A DNA stretch of 64,000 bases from Marinilongibacter aquaticus (GCF_020149935.1 NZ_CP083757.1:3807501-3871500), one strand, 5' to 3'; numbered from the stretch's first letter, positions 1 to 10,395 are shown. The notes: generated by a model not told the origin, from the sequence alone. A program made the numbers and translations.

Positions 1-1285
1 AATCGATTTTTCGGGCTTTATCGTTTTCCAATAGCCAGAGTCCGTTTTTGTACGTGCCCAGCCACAAACGCCCTTTATCGTCTTCTGCCATACTTTGTAT
101 GTAGAAACCGGCTTGCGTTTTGCTTTTAGCGAAGAACATGTGTTCTGTACCCGTTTTGGTGTTCACTTTCTTTAGGCCCAGCCCATCGGTTCCTATCCAG
201 AGCACATCTTTTTTCCGCAAAACACTCAAAGGTTTTGAGAATGTTTGGTTCGGACCGCCACTGGCAAATTTGAAATGGTGTTGCACGTTTGGGTAAATGG
301 AAATTCCGCCGTAATTGTGAGTAGACCAGATATTGCCAAGGCGATCTTCATTGATGGCAATTATCGTATTGGCCGTAATGGAATGCGGGTTTTCGTTTTT
401 GTGTACAAAATGGGTGACTTTTTGGGCTTTTAAGTCGATTTGAAATAAACCTTCGCCATCGGTTCCGGCCCAAAGTAGTCCGTTTGAGTCGCAAAAAAGG
501 TTGATGTACAAACTCGATTTGAGCATGGGATTTTGGGCGTACAGGGCGTCGAGATTACGGAAACTCTGGTGTGCGATATCGTAGCAAAATAGCCCTTGGT
601 TTTCCGTACCGATCCACAATTCCTTTTCAGGGTTTAGGCCAATGCGTACGCTTAAATTATAGCTTTCTTTTGCGGGGAAAGCCAAATCTTTGAACTGACC
701 AGAGGCAATGTCATAAAAATAAACTTTACTGTTTTCGGTACTTACGTAGAGTTTGGATCCGTCGCAAAGGAAATCGAGCACATCGTTTAGTCCGGGAATC
801 ACATTGGGAATCGTGGCCAATTTCTCGGGCTTTTCCGCAAGGCGATACAAACCTCCAAATTGATCGAGAAAATAGAGTTCGCCTTTCCAAGTGACGATAC
901 GGTTTACACGTATCGATGGGTCAATTTCAACGGCTTCGAAAACCCCATTGGCTTTCGAACGCACCACCTTTCCTTCCGAGTTGACCAGCCAAAAACGTCC
1001 ACTTTCGTCTTGATAAAACTGTTCGATTAAGGCATTTTCGCCCAATTCGGGGAAGAGTTCGTCAATGTTGTGGAATTTGTATTGATAGCCATTGTATTCA
1101 CAAATCCCGCTGCTGAAGCCCATCCAGATTATGCCCAAAGAATCTTGGTACATGGAGGTCACGACAATGCCGATTTCACCTTTTTGGGGTTGAAGATGGT
1201 AAAACTGATTTACCTGCTGTCCGAAAAAATCAGTGGATTGCAGAAAAGACCATATGAATAAAACCCAAAGGCGTGGACTCCGCAT
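1..1285 (-). CDS. Periplasmic two-component sensor with Reg_prop beta-propeller repeats (3' part outside window)
   Basis: The 428 visible residues start at an ATG at 1285 and run off the left edge. A signal peptide (about residues 1-24, ending SxxxFFGQQ) is followed by repeated LWIGT.GLG-type blades: LWIGTENQGL, LLWAGTDGEGL, LWIGTDGLGL and LWLGTYKNGL. Such Reg_prop repeats form the periplasmic propeller of hybrid two-component systems (HTCS) and related histidine kinases in Bacteroidota, which sense a glycan fragment and activate the adjacent locus. The Y_Y_Y, kinase, receiver and AraC domains would lie outside the window, so HTCS versus plain kinase cannot be settled. The gene is divergent from the GH109-susC-susD operon, which suggests it regulates that operon. 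Confidence 0.85.
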   Translation of the reverse strand, partial: MRSPRLWVLFIWSFLQSTDFFGQQVNQFYHLQPQKGEIGIVVTSMYQDSLGIIWMGFSSGICEYNGYQYKFHNIDELFPELGENALIEQFYQDESGRFWLVNSEGKVVRSKANGVFEAVEIDPSIRVNRIVTWKGELYFLDQFGGLYRLAEKPEKLATIPNVIPGLNDVLDFLCDGSKLYVSTENSKVYFYDIASGQFKDLAFPAKESYNLSVRIGLNPEKELWIGTENQGLFCYDIAHQSFRNLDALYAQNPMLKSSLYINLFCDSNGLLWAGTDGEGLFQIDLKAQKVTHFVHKNENPHSITANTIIAINEDRLGNIWSTHNYGGISIYPNVQHHFKFASGGPNQTFSKPLSVLRKKDVLWIGTDGLGLKKVNTKTGTEHMFFAKSKTQAGFYIQSMAEDDKGRLWLGTYKNGLWLLENDKARKID

Positions 1286-1496
1286 ACAAAAGTGTAATTT
1301 TTCTACAAATTACGCATAAAAATTTGGTATCCACCACGCCTAACTGGGTGTGATATTTTCGTCAAAAAGGAGGAAAAATTGGGCAGGTGGAATTGAATGA
1401 CCAATCATTACTCCTTAATCGCACAATTTCAGATACCTAAAGTGCAAGCCAATAGTGGAAATTTGCAATTCAAGAAATTCAATTCCAATATCTTAT

Positions 1497-2849
1497 ATGA
1501 GCAGCAGAAGAAACTTTATCAAAAACCTTTCGGCCACAGCCATGGGGCTAGGAGCAGTGCCCTATGCCGGACTGGCCAAAGGAATGAAAGCGGAGAAAGT
1601 CAAATTGGCCTTTATCGGTGTCGGCCTTCGCGGCACCAATCACTTACGCAATGCACTTCTTCGCGACGACGTGGAGGTTGTGGCTATTTGTGACCTTGAC
1701 CCCAAGAGAATAGAAATTGCACAACAAATGATTCAAAAGGAGGGCGGGGCAAAAGCCAAAGTTTTCGGGAAAAACGAACACGACTACCGAAACCTTTTGG
1801 AGCTGCCTGAAGTGGAAGCTGTGATTATCGCTACGCCTTGGCTTTGGCATACACGCATGGCCAAAGACGCTATGCGTGCAGGAAAATATACCGGATTGGA
1901 AGTTTCAGCGGCCAATACGCTTGAAGAATGTTGGGATTTGGTGAACACGCATGAAGCGACAGGTACGCACATGATGATTCTGGAAAATGTGAATTATCGT
2001 CGCGATGTAATGGCCGTGCTCAATATGGTTCGTCAAAATGTATTCGGCGAGTTGGTGCATTTCCGATGTGGCTATCAACACGATCTTCGCGGCGTGGTGT
2101 TGAATGACGGTAAAGATCCTTATGGCATTGGTGCCGAATTTGGCGACAAAGGTATTTCGGAATCTGTATGGCGAACCAAGCATGTATTGTACCGAAATGG
2201 CGATACCTATCCTACACATGGAGTTGGCCCGATTGCTGCCATGTGCGACATCAACCGAGGAAACCGTTTTCTTTCTTTGACCTCGGCAGCCAGCAAAGCG
2301 GTGGGTATGCACAATTATATTGTAAAAGTGGGCGGCGAAGATCATCCCAATGCCAAATTGAAATTCAAGCAGGGCGATGTGATTACCACCACAATCGAAA
2401 CGGCCAACGGCGAAACCATTATCGTCACACACGACTGCAACTTGCCTAGACCGTATTCTTTGGGTTTCCGTGTGCAAGGCTCAAATGGCCTTTGGGAAGT
2501 AGACGGCAACCGCATTTATGTGGATGGACAATCTAAACCGCACCATTGGGATGATGCCAGCGAATGGTTGAAAAAATACGACCACCCCTTGTGGAAGAAA
2601 TTTGGCGAACACGCGGAAGGTGCGGGCCACGGCGGAATGGATTTCTTCGTGATGAATGCCTTCATCAACTCCGTAAAAGAGAAAGTCGCTCCACCGCTCG
2701 ACGCCTACGACGCCGCGGCTTGGAGTGCAATTACACCTTTATCAGAAAGATCGATTGAAAACAACGGTGAACCCCAAGAATTTCCCGATTTCACGCGTGG
2801 AACATGGATGAACCGCAGGCCTTACAATTGGATTAAAGACACTTACTAA
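1497..2849 (+). CDS. GH109-type NAD-dependent glycosidase (alpha-N-acetylgalactosaminidase family), Tat-exported
   Basis: This Gfo/Idh/MocA-fold protein has 450 residues. The chosen ATG gives a twin-arginine signal (SRRNFIK, then a hydrophobic stretch to about residue 28). An in-frame ATG 42 bases upstream would bury that signal. The dinucleotide motif GVGLRG is at about 41-46. The YPTHGVGP motif (Tyr238, His241) matches the region of Tyr225/His228 implicated in catalysis in the Elizabethkingia GH109 enzyme. Resemblance to that enzyme, as I recall it, runs the full length, including the LENVNYRRDVMA and GAGHGGMD blocks. GH109 cleaves alpha-GalNAc through a transient NAD oxidation. The protein should act in the periplasm with bound cofactor. 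It is the first gene of the susCD operon, with susC starting 11 bases downstream. The true substrate could differ from GalNAc. Confidence 0.85.
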   Translation: MSSRRNFIKNLSATAMGLGAVPYAGLAKGMKAEKVKLAFIGVGLRGTNHLRNALLRDDVEVVAICDLDPKRIEIAQQMIQKEGGAKAKVFGKNEHDYRNLLELPEVEAVIIATPWLWHTRMAKDAMRAGKYTGLEVSAANTLEECWDLVNTHEATGTHMMILENVNYRRDVMAVLNMVRQNVFGELVHFRCGYQHDLRGVVLNDGKDPYGIGAEFGDKGISESVWRTKHVLYRNGDTYPTHGVGPIAAMCDINRGNRFLSLTSAASKAVGMHNYIVKVGGEDHPNAKLKFKQGDVITTTIETANGETIIVTHDCNLPRPYSLGFRVQGSNGLWEVDGNRIYVDGQSKPHHWDDASEWLKKYDHPLWKKFGEHAEGAGHGGMDFFVMNAFINSVKEKVAPPLDAYDAAAWSAITPLSERSIENNGEPQEFPDFTRGTWMNRRPYNWIKDTY

Positions 2850-2860
2850 AAACTATATCT

Positions 2861-5782
2861 ATGAAAATCAAACTTTTATTTCTTGCTTTTATCAGCTTGC
2901 TCTTTGTGTCTGAGCTTTCGGCACAAACAGGGCGAGCACTCAGCGGAAAGGTGACCGACGAGTCGGGCACTGCATTGACTGGGGTTTCGGTAAGCGTGGT
3001 GGGGACGACCGTCGGAGCGATCACCAATGCTGATGGCGAATACACCATCACTTTGCCAGAAAATACCGACGAGGTGGTTTTCTCCTTTATCGGGATGAAA
3101 CCCCAAACAATAGCGGTGAACAACCGCAGCAAAATCGATGTGACTTTGGAGTCTGATGCCACTCTGCTCGAGTCGGTGGTTGTGGTAGCCTACGGCACGC
3201 AGAAAAAATCGGATATCACGGGAGCGGTAGTCAACATTAAATCGAAAGAATTGACCGACGTGACTACGAGTTCGGCTTCGAATATGCTGCAAGGAAAAGT
3301 GGCGGGTGTGCAAATTTCACAAGGTAGTGGACAGCCGGGCAGTACGCCTGTTATTCGTATTCGCGGAAAATCTTCTTTGAACTCGAGTGTCGATCCACTT
3401 TGGGTTGTAGATGGTATGATTATGCACGGCACCCCAAACCTTAACCCGAATGAGATTGAGTCTATTTCGGTTTTGAAAGATGCCGCGGCTACATCGTTGT
3501 ATGGTTCTCGGGCAGCCAACGGTGTGGTGGTAGTGACCACCAAAGGAGGAAAAGTGGGTTCGAGTTCTTTTTCGGTTTCGAGCAAATACGGGGTGAGTAC
3601 CTTGAACCAAGGAAATTTCAAATTGCACAATTCGCAACAGTTGTACGATTACTATAAAAACTTGGGCAATCCAGAAAGTGTACCGGATTGGTTCACGGAC
3701 GATGTGTTGAAAAAGGATTTTGACTGGGTGAAAAACGGAACCCGTACGGGACAAATTCAGGATCATAACGTAACCTACACATCGGGCACCGATAAATCGC
3801 GTACGTTTATTTCTGGCGGCTATTACCAAGAAGAAGGAGCCGTAAAAGGATACAATTACGAGCGTTACAGCTTTCGCATGAATTTGGATTACGATGTGAA
3901 TTCCAAATTGACAATCAGTCCGAAATTGGCCATGAACTCAAACAACCGCAGCGACAGGCAACATTCGCTGTACGAAATGTATTTGAATATGCCTTGGGAT
4001 TCGCCATATGATGCAAACGGCGAACTGATTAATCCGAGAACGACCGATGTGTGGTATGGTCGCGACCAAAGCAATTACCTGTACGATTTGCAATGGAATT
4101 ATGGCCGCAGCAGCGAATTCAACATGTTTGGAAATTTCGACTTCCAATACGATATCACCAAAACATTAAAGTTTGTATCGACAAACGGCTTGACCTTGTA
4201 CAATTCCGACGGATTGGGCTACACGGATCCACAATCCATTTCGGGCGAAGCCAATCAGGGTTCGGTTAGCAACAGCAACGCGAAGCGTGTCACTCGCTTT
4301 ACCAACCAAATGTTGCGTTACACCAATTCATTTGGCAATCACCGCATCAACGCTTTGGCGGCATACGAATACAACGATTACAATTACATGGGTAATTCGG
4401 CAAAAGGAATCGGCATTATCAGCGGCAACCAGATTTTGGATGGGACATCGAGCCCCAATGATGTATCGGGTACACGAAACGAGTATGCTTTGCAGTCATT
4501 GTTGATGAATGTGGATTACAATTACGACGACCGTTACCATGCCCAATTCTCGATCCGTCGAGATGGAGCGTCGAATTTTGGCGAGAACAGCAAGTACGGT
4601 ACTTTCTACGCCATGAGCGGGGGTTGGAATATACACAAAGAGAGCTTTTTCAATGTGAGAGCGATCAATGCCTTGAAACTGCGTGCCAGCTACGGTGGAG
4701 TAGGGAACAGACCGGGTTCATTGTATCCGCAGTATGATTTGTACGGCATTGACAACAGCTACAACAGCAGCCCAGCAGCTACACCAACGCAATTGGGCAA
4801 TTCTGATCTTTCTTGGGAAAAATCATACGAAACGAACATCGGTTTGGATAGCCGCTTGTTCAATCGTCTGAGCTTGACAATGGAATATTACGTAAAGAAT
4901 ACATCGGGGCTTTTGTATTATGTAAAATTGCCTTCGGTGACGGGATACGATGGATACTGGGAAAATATCGGCGGCGTAGTCAACAAAGGCTTTGAAGCCA
5001 TCGTGTCTTACGACGTGATCCAGAACAAACCTTTTACATGGACTTTGGATTTCAATATTGGGCTTAACCGCAACAAAATCACCGAATTGTACGACGATCA
5101 GGAGATCGACCGAGGCACAAAGATTTTTAAAGAAGGCTATAATCTCGATACTTGGTACATGCGGAAATGGGCTGGTGTGGATCCTGCCACCGGAAACCCA
5201 ACGTGGGAAATCAGAGACAAGGAAACCGACGAGGTGACCATCAGCCAAGATTACAATACGGCGAACAAGCAAATTTTGGGCAATTCTACTCCGAAATTCT
5301 TCGGTGGCTTCTCTTCAAGCATGAGCTACAAAAACTTCTCTTTACGTGCCAATTTTACCTACGTGAAGGGCAATATGATTTACAACCAATCGCGTGAGCT
5401 TTACGATGCGGATGGAGCGTATCCAACATACAACCAACAAGTGTTGGCCGATGGCTGGTCGCGTTGGGAAAAGCCAGGCGACATTGCTACGCACCCGAAA
5501 GCCTATTATGGTGGAAACAACAACTCGAACAAGGTGTCTTCTCGTTACTTAGAAGATGGCAGCTATTTGAGGTTGCGGAACGTGACCTTGGCCTACAATT
5601 TGCCTTCATCTGTGGCTGAGAAACTGCGTATGAGCAATTTGGGCATCTATATATCAGGCGATAACCTGCTCACGTTTACCAAATTTTCGGGCATGGATCC
5701 TGAAGTGGGAGACAGTGGTACATACAACACGCTTTACCCACTCACGCGAAGAATGGTGTTGGGCTTAAACCTAACTTTTTAA
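2861..5782 (+). CDS. SusC/RagA-family TonB-linked outer-membrane transporter
   Basis: The protein has 973 residues. A signal peptide (1-21, ending ELSAQ) is followed by a carboxypeptidase-regulatory-like domain (about 25-110, SGKVTDESG), a plug (about 115-225, with RIRGKSS, WVVDG and SLYGSRAANGVVVV) and a long TonB-dependent beta-barrel ending in the aromatic LGLNLTF. Proteins of this family pair with a SusD lipoprotein to import oligosaccharides across the outer membrane using TonB energy. It lies 11 bases after the GH109 gene and 2 bases before susD, so the three are almost certainly co-transcribed. The sulfatases and GH109 nearby suggest a sulfated amino-sugar glycan as cargo. Confidence 0.95.
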   Translation: MKIKLLFLAFISLLFVSELSAQTGRALSGKVTDESGTALTGVSVSVVGTTVGAITNADGEYTITLPENTDEVVFSFIGMKPQTIAVNNRSKIDVTLESDATLLESVVVVAYGTQKKSDITGAVVNIKSKELTDVTTSSASNMLQGKVAGVQISQGSGQPGSTPVIRIRGKSSLNSSVDPLWVVDGMIMHGTPNLNPNEIESISVLKDAAATSLYGSRAANGVVVVTTKGGKVGSSSFSVSSKYGVSTLNQGNFKLHNSQQLYDYYKNLGNPESVPDWFTDDVLKKDFDWVKNGTRTGQIQDHNVTYTSGTDKSRTFISGGYYQEEGAVKGYNYERYSFRMNLDYDVNSKLTISPKLAMNSNNRSDRQHSLYEMYLNMPWDSPYDANGELINPRTTDVWYGRDQSNYLYDLQWNYGRSSEFNMFGNFDFQYDITKTLKFVSTNGLTLYNSDGLGYTDPQSISGEANQGSVSNSNAKRVTRFTNQMLRYTNSFGNHRINALAAYEYNDYNYMGNSAKGIGIISGNQILDGTSSPNDVSGTRNEYALQSLLMNVDYNYDDRYHAQFSIRRDGASNFGENSKYGTFYAMSGGWNIHKESFFNVRAINALKLRASYGGVGNRPGSLYPQYDLYGIDNSYNSSPAATPTQLGNSDLSWEKSYETNIGLDSRLFNRLSLTMEYYVKNTSGLLYYVKLPSVTGYDGYWENIGGVVNKGFEAIVSYDVIQNKPFTWTLDFNIGLNRNKITELYDDQEIDRGTKIFKEGYNLDTWYMRKWAGVDPATGNPTWEIRDKETDEVTISQDYNTANKQILGNSTPKFFGGFSSSMSYKNFSLRANFTYVKGNMIYNQSRELYDADGAYPTYNQQVLADGWSRWEKPGDIATHPKAYYGGNNNSNKVSSRYLEDGSYLRLRNVTLAYNLPSSVAEKLRMSNLGIYISGDNLLTFTKFSGMDPEVGDSGTYNTLYPLTRRMVLGLNLTF

Positions 5783-5784
5783 TC

Positions 5785-7452
5785 ATGAAAAGGACATTTG
5801 AAATGAAAAAAATAGCATTAAGTATATTGCTTTTGGCAGGCATGAGCTCCTGCGATATAGACCGTTTTCCCTATAATTCCATCGAGTCGGGTAGTTTGTT
5901 TGAAGATGAGGGCGGGCTTACTTCGGCCACATTGGGAAATTACTCTTTGTTGAAAGGTAAAAAGGACGAGTCGGCGTGGTTTGATGACTGGCAGCGTTTG
6001 GCCGAATATCCCGGCGACAACGTGTCTTTGAGCGGAACCACAACCGACAACCTGTTTTATTTCTACAATTACAAAAACATCCCGAACAACAGCCGATCCT
6101 CGCGATTCTGGAGTTTCTCTTACCGTGCGGTAGTGGGGTGCAACAAGGTGATTGAAGCCGCAACCGAAGGACAGTCGGAAACAATGGATCAATTGATCGG
6201 TGAAAACTATTATATCCGGGCTTTGATTTATTTCCAAATGGCCAATATCTACGGACGTCCTTACACACAAGGACGCGATAACTTGGCCGTTCCGCTAAAG
6301 CTGTCTACGGATATAGAAGAAAAGCCAGACCGCAATACGGTGGGCGAGGTTTACGATCAGGTAGTGGAAGATTTGATGAAAGCCGAAGGCTTAATGAATC
6401 AAGCGAAATCGGCATCTTATGCCACAAAAGAAGCGGCTCAGGCTCTATTGTCGCGTGTGTATCTGTACATGGGCGAAAACCAAAAGGCGATTGAGTATGC
6501 CGATAAGGTGATAAATTCTGGACGTTACTCTTTGTTGGGCACAGAAGATTTCAAGCAGTACAATGTGTTTACACCTGAAAACAACGCAGAAACCATTTTT
6601 GCCATTAAGTTCACGAAAGAGTCGGACTATGGACACGGCTGGTACACTATTGGTTCGCTTTACGCCAATATCAAAGGTACGGGTTGGGGCGAAATGTACG
6701 CGTCCAAAAGTTACCTCGACTTATTGCACGAAAACGCTAACGATGCCCGCGAGGCTTTCATCGATCCGCAATACCTGACGGATGACAATGGCGATGAAAT
6801 ACCGAATGTGATGTGGGTTGATGCCAATTACAAATACCAAACTCGCCCTACTTATGAAGAGGCTGGCAAATTGTATTTCGATAACGCTGAAGGTGTAAAG
6901 ACGGAAGTGTTGAGCGAAAACATGGAAGGTGAAACGGCTTTCTATTTTGTCGGTAGCCAAGGGAAAGTGTATGTGGAGAAAAGTTTTGAGATGGCGAAAA
7001 GAAACGGCTATCCTAAATATTACATTTTGAAAGCGTCGATGCAAGAAGGTGAACCGCAATTGTGGTCGCCCACGGTATCGAGATTGGCCGAAATGTACCT
7101 GAATAAAGCAGAAGCTTATGCCAAATTGGGCGATACGCAACAGGCTTTAGATAATGTAAACATCATCCGTGAAAGAGCTGGGATTTCCATGTACAACGGC
7201 CTTTCTGATTTGAAAGAAGGCCAAAATGTATTGGAAGCCGTGCTTCAAGAACGTCGTTTGGAATTGGCTTTCGAAGGACACAGAAAGTTTGATGTGTTCA
7301 GAAACAACATGACAATGGACAGGCATTATCCGGGAACACACCTGAATGGCAATGACCCGTATTACGAAGTGTTGCCCAATGATCCGCGGGTGATTGAGTT
7401 CATTCCGGAAAGTCAAATTGCGGTGCAACCTTCTTTAATCCAGAATGACTGA
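5785..7452 (+). CDS. SusD/RagB-family glycan-binding lipoprotein
   Basis: This 555-residue lipoprotein has a signal with a lipobox ending MSSC. The SusD fold is recognisable from the N-terminal FPYNSIESGSLF region, the TPR-like helices (QAAQALLSRVYLYMG) and the C-terminal block LQERRLELAFEGHRKFDVFRN typical of the family. SusD caps the SusC barrel on the cell surface and binds glycan. A second in-frame ATG at 5803, eight bases after AGGA, gives a cleaner signal peptide (MKKIALSILLL) and may be the real start. Translation is probably coupled to susC, whose stop lies just upstream. Confidence 0.95.
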   Translation: MKRTFEMKKIALSILLLAGMSSCDIDRFPYNSIESGSLFEDEGGLTSATLGNYSLLKGKKDESAWFDDWQRLAEYPGDNVSLSGTTTDNLFYFYNYKNIPNNSRSSRFWSFSYRAVVGCNKVIEAATEGQSETMDQLIGENYYIRALIYFQMANIYGRPYTQGRDNLAVPLKLSTDIEEKPDRNTVGEVYDQVVEDLMKAEGLMNQAKSASYATKEAAQALLSRVYLYMGENQKAIEYADKVINSGRYSLLGTEDFKQYNVFTPENNAETIFAIKFTKESDYGHGWYTIGSLYANIKGTGWGEMYASKSYLDLLHENANDAREAFIDPQYLTDDNGDEIPNVMWVDANYKYQTRPTYEEAGKLYFDNAEGVKTEVLSENMEGETAFYFVGSQGKVYVEKSFEMAKRNGYPKYYILKASMQEGEPQLWSPTVSRLAEMYLNKAEAYAKLGDTQQALDNVNIIRERAGISMYNGLSDLKEGQNVLEAVLQERRLELAFEGHRKFDVFRNNMTMDRHYPGTHLNGNDPYYEVLPNDPRVIEFIPESQIAVQPSLIQND

Positions 7453-8740
7453 TTCGAGAATGGTTTTTATTCAAGCATTTTTATTCTCCTGTCTGACACT
7501 CTTTTTTTCGTGTAAAGAAGAAGTGCAGAAAGAGCCCGAAACCGACCTGCCCTTTGTCGTAGATTTGGGAGGAAACAGTTGGGTTGTCGATAATATCGCA
7601 TCCGGAATGGTTTCTTCTGAGGGAATTAAGGATTGGCGAAAAGCCGATGAGATTATAGAGACTTACGTAAAATTGAACCGTGCAGGAAGCCTCGACCTGG
7701 CCTTGAAAGGTCGGGTGCTTTCTGGCGAAAGCAAGCTCGAAATAAGTGTCGAAGGCCAAACACGAACAGTGATTTTGAACAACACCGATTTGGAAACAGT
7801 ATCGGTGGGTTCATTTGAGATTCCGAAGGCGGGTTATTATGCTCTACGCCTCAAAGGTGTGGCCAAATCGTCTGCCACATTTGCCGAGATCAAGTCTTTC
7901 AAATTGGGCGGAACGGCCACGGAAGAGGGCATTACTTGTGTAAAGGATGATTTCTATTTTGGACGAAGAGGGCCTTCGGTGCATTTGAGGTATCCTTTTG
8001 ATGAGTCGGAAGACATCGAATATTTCTATTCTGAAATCGAGGTGCCTGAAGAACAAGATGTGATTGGCTCGTATTTTATGGCCAACGGTTTCGGAGAAGG
8101 GTACTTCGGCATGCAAGTGAATTCGGAAACAGAGCGAAGGGTTTTGTTTTCGGTTTGGAGCCCGTACCAAACAGATAACCCCGGAGATATTCCTGAAGAT
8201 TACCGCATCGAATTGCTAAAGAAGGGAGAAGGGGTGCACGCAGGCGAATTTGGCAACGAAGGCTCCGGTGGCCAAAGCTATTTGGTTTTCCCATGGAAGG
8301 CAGGAGAAACGTATAAGTTCTTGCTCCGAGGTAGGCCCGTTTCGGCAGATGATACGGAATATACGGCCTATTTCTATGCTTCTGAAAAGGGAGCATGGCA
8401 ATTGATTGCCCAATTTCGTAGGCCCCATACCCATACCTACCTTACCCATTTGTATTCCTTTTTGGAGAACTTCAATACTGAAACAGGGAATATCAGCCGA
8501 TACGCTTGGTATAAAAACCAATGGGCGAAAACGAAAGAAGGGCAATGGATTGAGTTGAAAGAGGCTCAGTTTACCGCAGATGCGACGGCCAAGAAACAAG
8601 CTCGCCTCGATTATTCTGGGGGAGTGGGCTCAAAGGGTTTTTATCTGAAGAATTGTGGCTTTTTCAATGACAACACTGAAATGGGCTCAATGTTTACAAG
8701 AGAAGCACTAAATACACATCCGTTAATTAATCTAGAGTAA
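7445..8740 (+). CDS. DUF5077/DUF3472 surface lipoprotein of the glycan locus
   Basis: A 431-residue lipoprotein with a lipobox ending LFFSC. The N-terminal third (about 35-155) resembles the DUF5077 beta-sandwich; the rest (about 165-420, with the YFYSEIEVP and PHTHTYLTHLYSFLENF blocks) resembles DUF3472. This pairing recurs in Bacteroidota glycan loci, but no activity is known to me; carbohydrate binding is the likeliest role. The start overlaps the susD stop by 8 bases. ATG 7460 is an alternative start. A strong terminator follows at 8761, so this closes the operon. Confidence 0.75.
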   Translation: MTDSRMVFIQAFLFSCLTLFFSCKEEVQKEPETDLPFVVDLGGNSWVVDNIASGMVSSEGIKDWRKADEIIETYVKLNRAGSLDLALKGRVLSGESKLEISVEGQTRTVILNNTDLETVSVGSFEIPKAGYYALRLKGVAKSSATFAEIKSFKLGGTATEEGITCVKDDFYFGRRGPSVHLRYPFDESEDIEYFYSEIEVPEEQDVIGSYFMANGFGEGYFGMQVNSETERRVLFSVWSPYQTDNPGDIPEDYRIELLKKGEGVHAGEFGNEGSGGQSYLVFPWKAGETYKFLLRGRPVSADDTEYTAYFYASEKGAWQLIAQFRRPHTHTYLTHLYSFLENFNTETGNISRYAWYKNQWAKTKEGQWIELKEAQFTADATAKKQARLDYSGGVGSKGFYLKNCGFFNDNTEMGSMFTREALNTHPLINLE

Positions 8741-8760
8741 AATAGATAGGTTTTTGATTG

Positions 8761-8793
8761 AAAAGGCCTCGGAATAACCGAGGCTCTTTTTTT
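8761..8793. terminator. Bidirectional intrinsic terminator between the two glycan operons
   Basis: GCCTCGG and CCGAGGC pair around a 5-base AATAA loop. An A-run precedes the hairpin and TCTTTTTTT follows it, so it can stop transcription from both the susCD operon (+) and the sulfatase operon (-). Confidence 0.9.
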
Positions 8794-8795
8794 GT

Positions 8796-10391
8796 TTATT
8801 TCGATCGAAATGAAATCGTTTCGCTTTGCTTATACCCTATACGCATGGCTGTGGTTTCGTATTCTCCTTTTTCCAATTCCACGGGTTTGGTATACACTTC
8901 CCATCGGTTGGCCCCTTTTTTGCGGTAAGCAATGGAGGCTCCAGGGGTTTGGCAAGCAATTTTGGTGAGGTTTTCGGCAGCATACACTAGCGGCGGAGCC
9001 GTAGAGGGTTGATGATCTTCCCCATTCCACATGTTTTTGAGCATTTCGGTTTCGGGAATAGCCCCCAAATCTTGGGTATCGAAAGTCCAATTGTCTAAGG
9101 CTTGCCGCAACTCGATCAATTTGGCTGCATAGGCGGGATCTTCTGCAAGATTATGCAACTGGAACGGATCTTTTTTCCAGTCGTATAATTCCTCTGCGGG
9201 TTTGGTGGGTTTAAACCACATGTCCTGCACGGCGTTGAGTTCGCCTTTTTCGTGCATTTCCAAAAGCATTGTCATCGTGTTTATCCCCTTCCTGTATTTG
9301 ATGTCCATATACAAGGGTTTTTCGGGATGGTAGTTTTTTACATAGATATACTGCCGATCGTAGGCCGAACGAACACGGTCGAATTCTGAATCTACACGGT
9401 CTCGGGCTCCGAAAATATAATGGTGTGGTCGAGCAACAAATTCACCCAAAAAGGCTCTCCCTTGCATTTGGCTCGGAGTGGGAATGCCCGCCAAAGACAG
9501 TACAGTTGGACCAAAATCGATGGCCGAAATCAGACGGTCGTCGCGTGTGCCTGCTCCTTTTCCGTCGGGAAAACGCACAATGAGCGGGATTTGCATGCCA
9601 CGAGAATACACTTCTCTTTTATAAAAGGGAAGGCCATCGCCGTGATCTGTCCAAAAGAAAATGATGGTCTTGTCCATTAGCCCATCGGCTTCGAGTTTAG
9701 CCAAAAGTTCGCCAATTTGATCATCCAGTTCAGAGACGTTACTGTATTGACGGGCCACATCGGTGCGAGTAATTTCATTGTCTGGGTAAAAGGGCGGCAA
9801 GGGAACCGTTTTCGGGTCTACACGCATTTTATGATCCGCTCTGGCCCAGATCTGACTTTCGTGCGTTGTGGTATAATTCACCACAGTGAAGAAGGGTCGA
9901 TCATTCTCGCGGCCACGCCAATCGGCAGTTTTGCTGACCTCGTCCCAAACTGTAGGTGGAGCCGTGAACTGATAGTCGGTTTTCACTTGATTGGTTGTAT
10001 AATAGCCCTCAGCCCTCAGGTATTCTGGAAAGCATTTCACTTCGGGCGGAGGCACCGAATTGTACATTTCGGGTAGGCCAATGCCGCTGTAAATGTTCAT
10101 GGTTCGCATGTTTTGCCCCCCGTTGCTCGTTTGATATCGTCCTGTAATAATGGCATTTCGGCTTGGAGAGCACACACCGGCAGAGGTGAACACATTGTCG
10201 TACACGATGCCCTCTTTTGCCAAGCGGTCGATGTTTGGCGTGGAAACGGTATTGTCGCCGTAAGCGGCCAATCGCGGACTCAGGTCTTCTACCGAAATCC
10301 AAAGGATGTTCGGTTTTTGTTGGGCATGGCCCACCGCGGTAAACAGCAGCAGTAAGGCCGATATTTTAAAGAGAAGTCTTTTCTTTTTCAT
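8796..10391 (-). CDS. Secreted sulfatase (family S1, formylglycine type)
   Basis: The 531-residue form starts at ATG 10391 and has a clean signal peptide ending GHAQQ. A start at 10415 is possible but overlaps the upstream gene. The sulfatase signature C74-S-P-S-R78 carries the cysteine converted to formylglycine. Other conserved parts are the N-terminal metal motif (ISVEDL, Glu-Asp in place of the common Asp-Asp) and TDHGDGLPFYKRE with the catalytic Asp-His region. It removes sulfate esters or N-sulfate from sugars in the periplasm. Overall layout recalls heparan N-sulfatase-like S1 subfamilies, but the subfamily cannot be fixed by eye. It is the last gene of the three-gene minus-strand operon. 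Confidence 0.9.
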   Translation of the reverse strand: MKKKRLLFKISALLLLFTAVGHAQQKPNILWISVEDLSPRLAAYGDNTVSTPNIDRLAKEGIVYDNVFTSAGVCSPSRNAIITGRYQTSNGGQNMRTMNIYSGIGLPEMYNSVPPPEVKCFPEYLRAEGYYTTNQVKTDYQFTAPPTVWDEVSKTADWRGRENDRPFFTVVNYTTTHESQIWARADHKMRVDPKTVPLPPFYPDNEITRTDVARQYSNVSELDDQIGELLAKLEADGLMDKTIIFFWTDHGDGLPFYKREVYSRGMQIPLIVRFPDGKGAGTRDDRLISAIDFGPTVLSLAGIPTPSQMQGRAFLGEFVARPHHYIFGARDRVDSEFDRVRSAYDRQYIYVKNYHPEKPLYMDIKYRKGINTMTMLLEMHEKGELNAVQDMWFKPTKPAEELYDWKKDPFQLHNLAEDPAYAAKLIELRQALDNWTFDTQDLGAIPETEMLKNMWNGEDHQPSTAPPLVYAAENLTKIACQTPGASIAYRKKGANRWEVYTKPVELEKGEYETTAMRIGYKQSETISFRSK

Positions 10392-10395
10392 AAGG

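Noticed and set aside
1905-2477. A 190-codon antisense reading frame on the minus strand inside the GH109-type gene
   Set aside because: Composition is odd and there is no family resemblance; the plus-strand protein matches GH109 over its full length.
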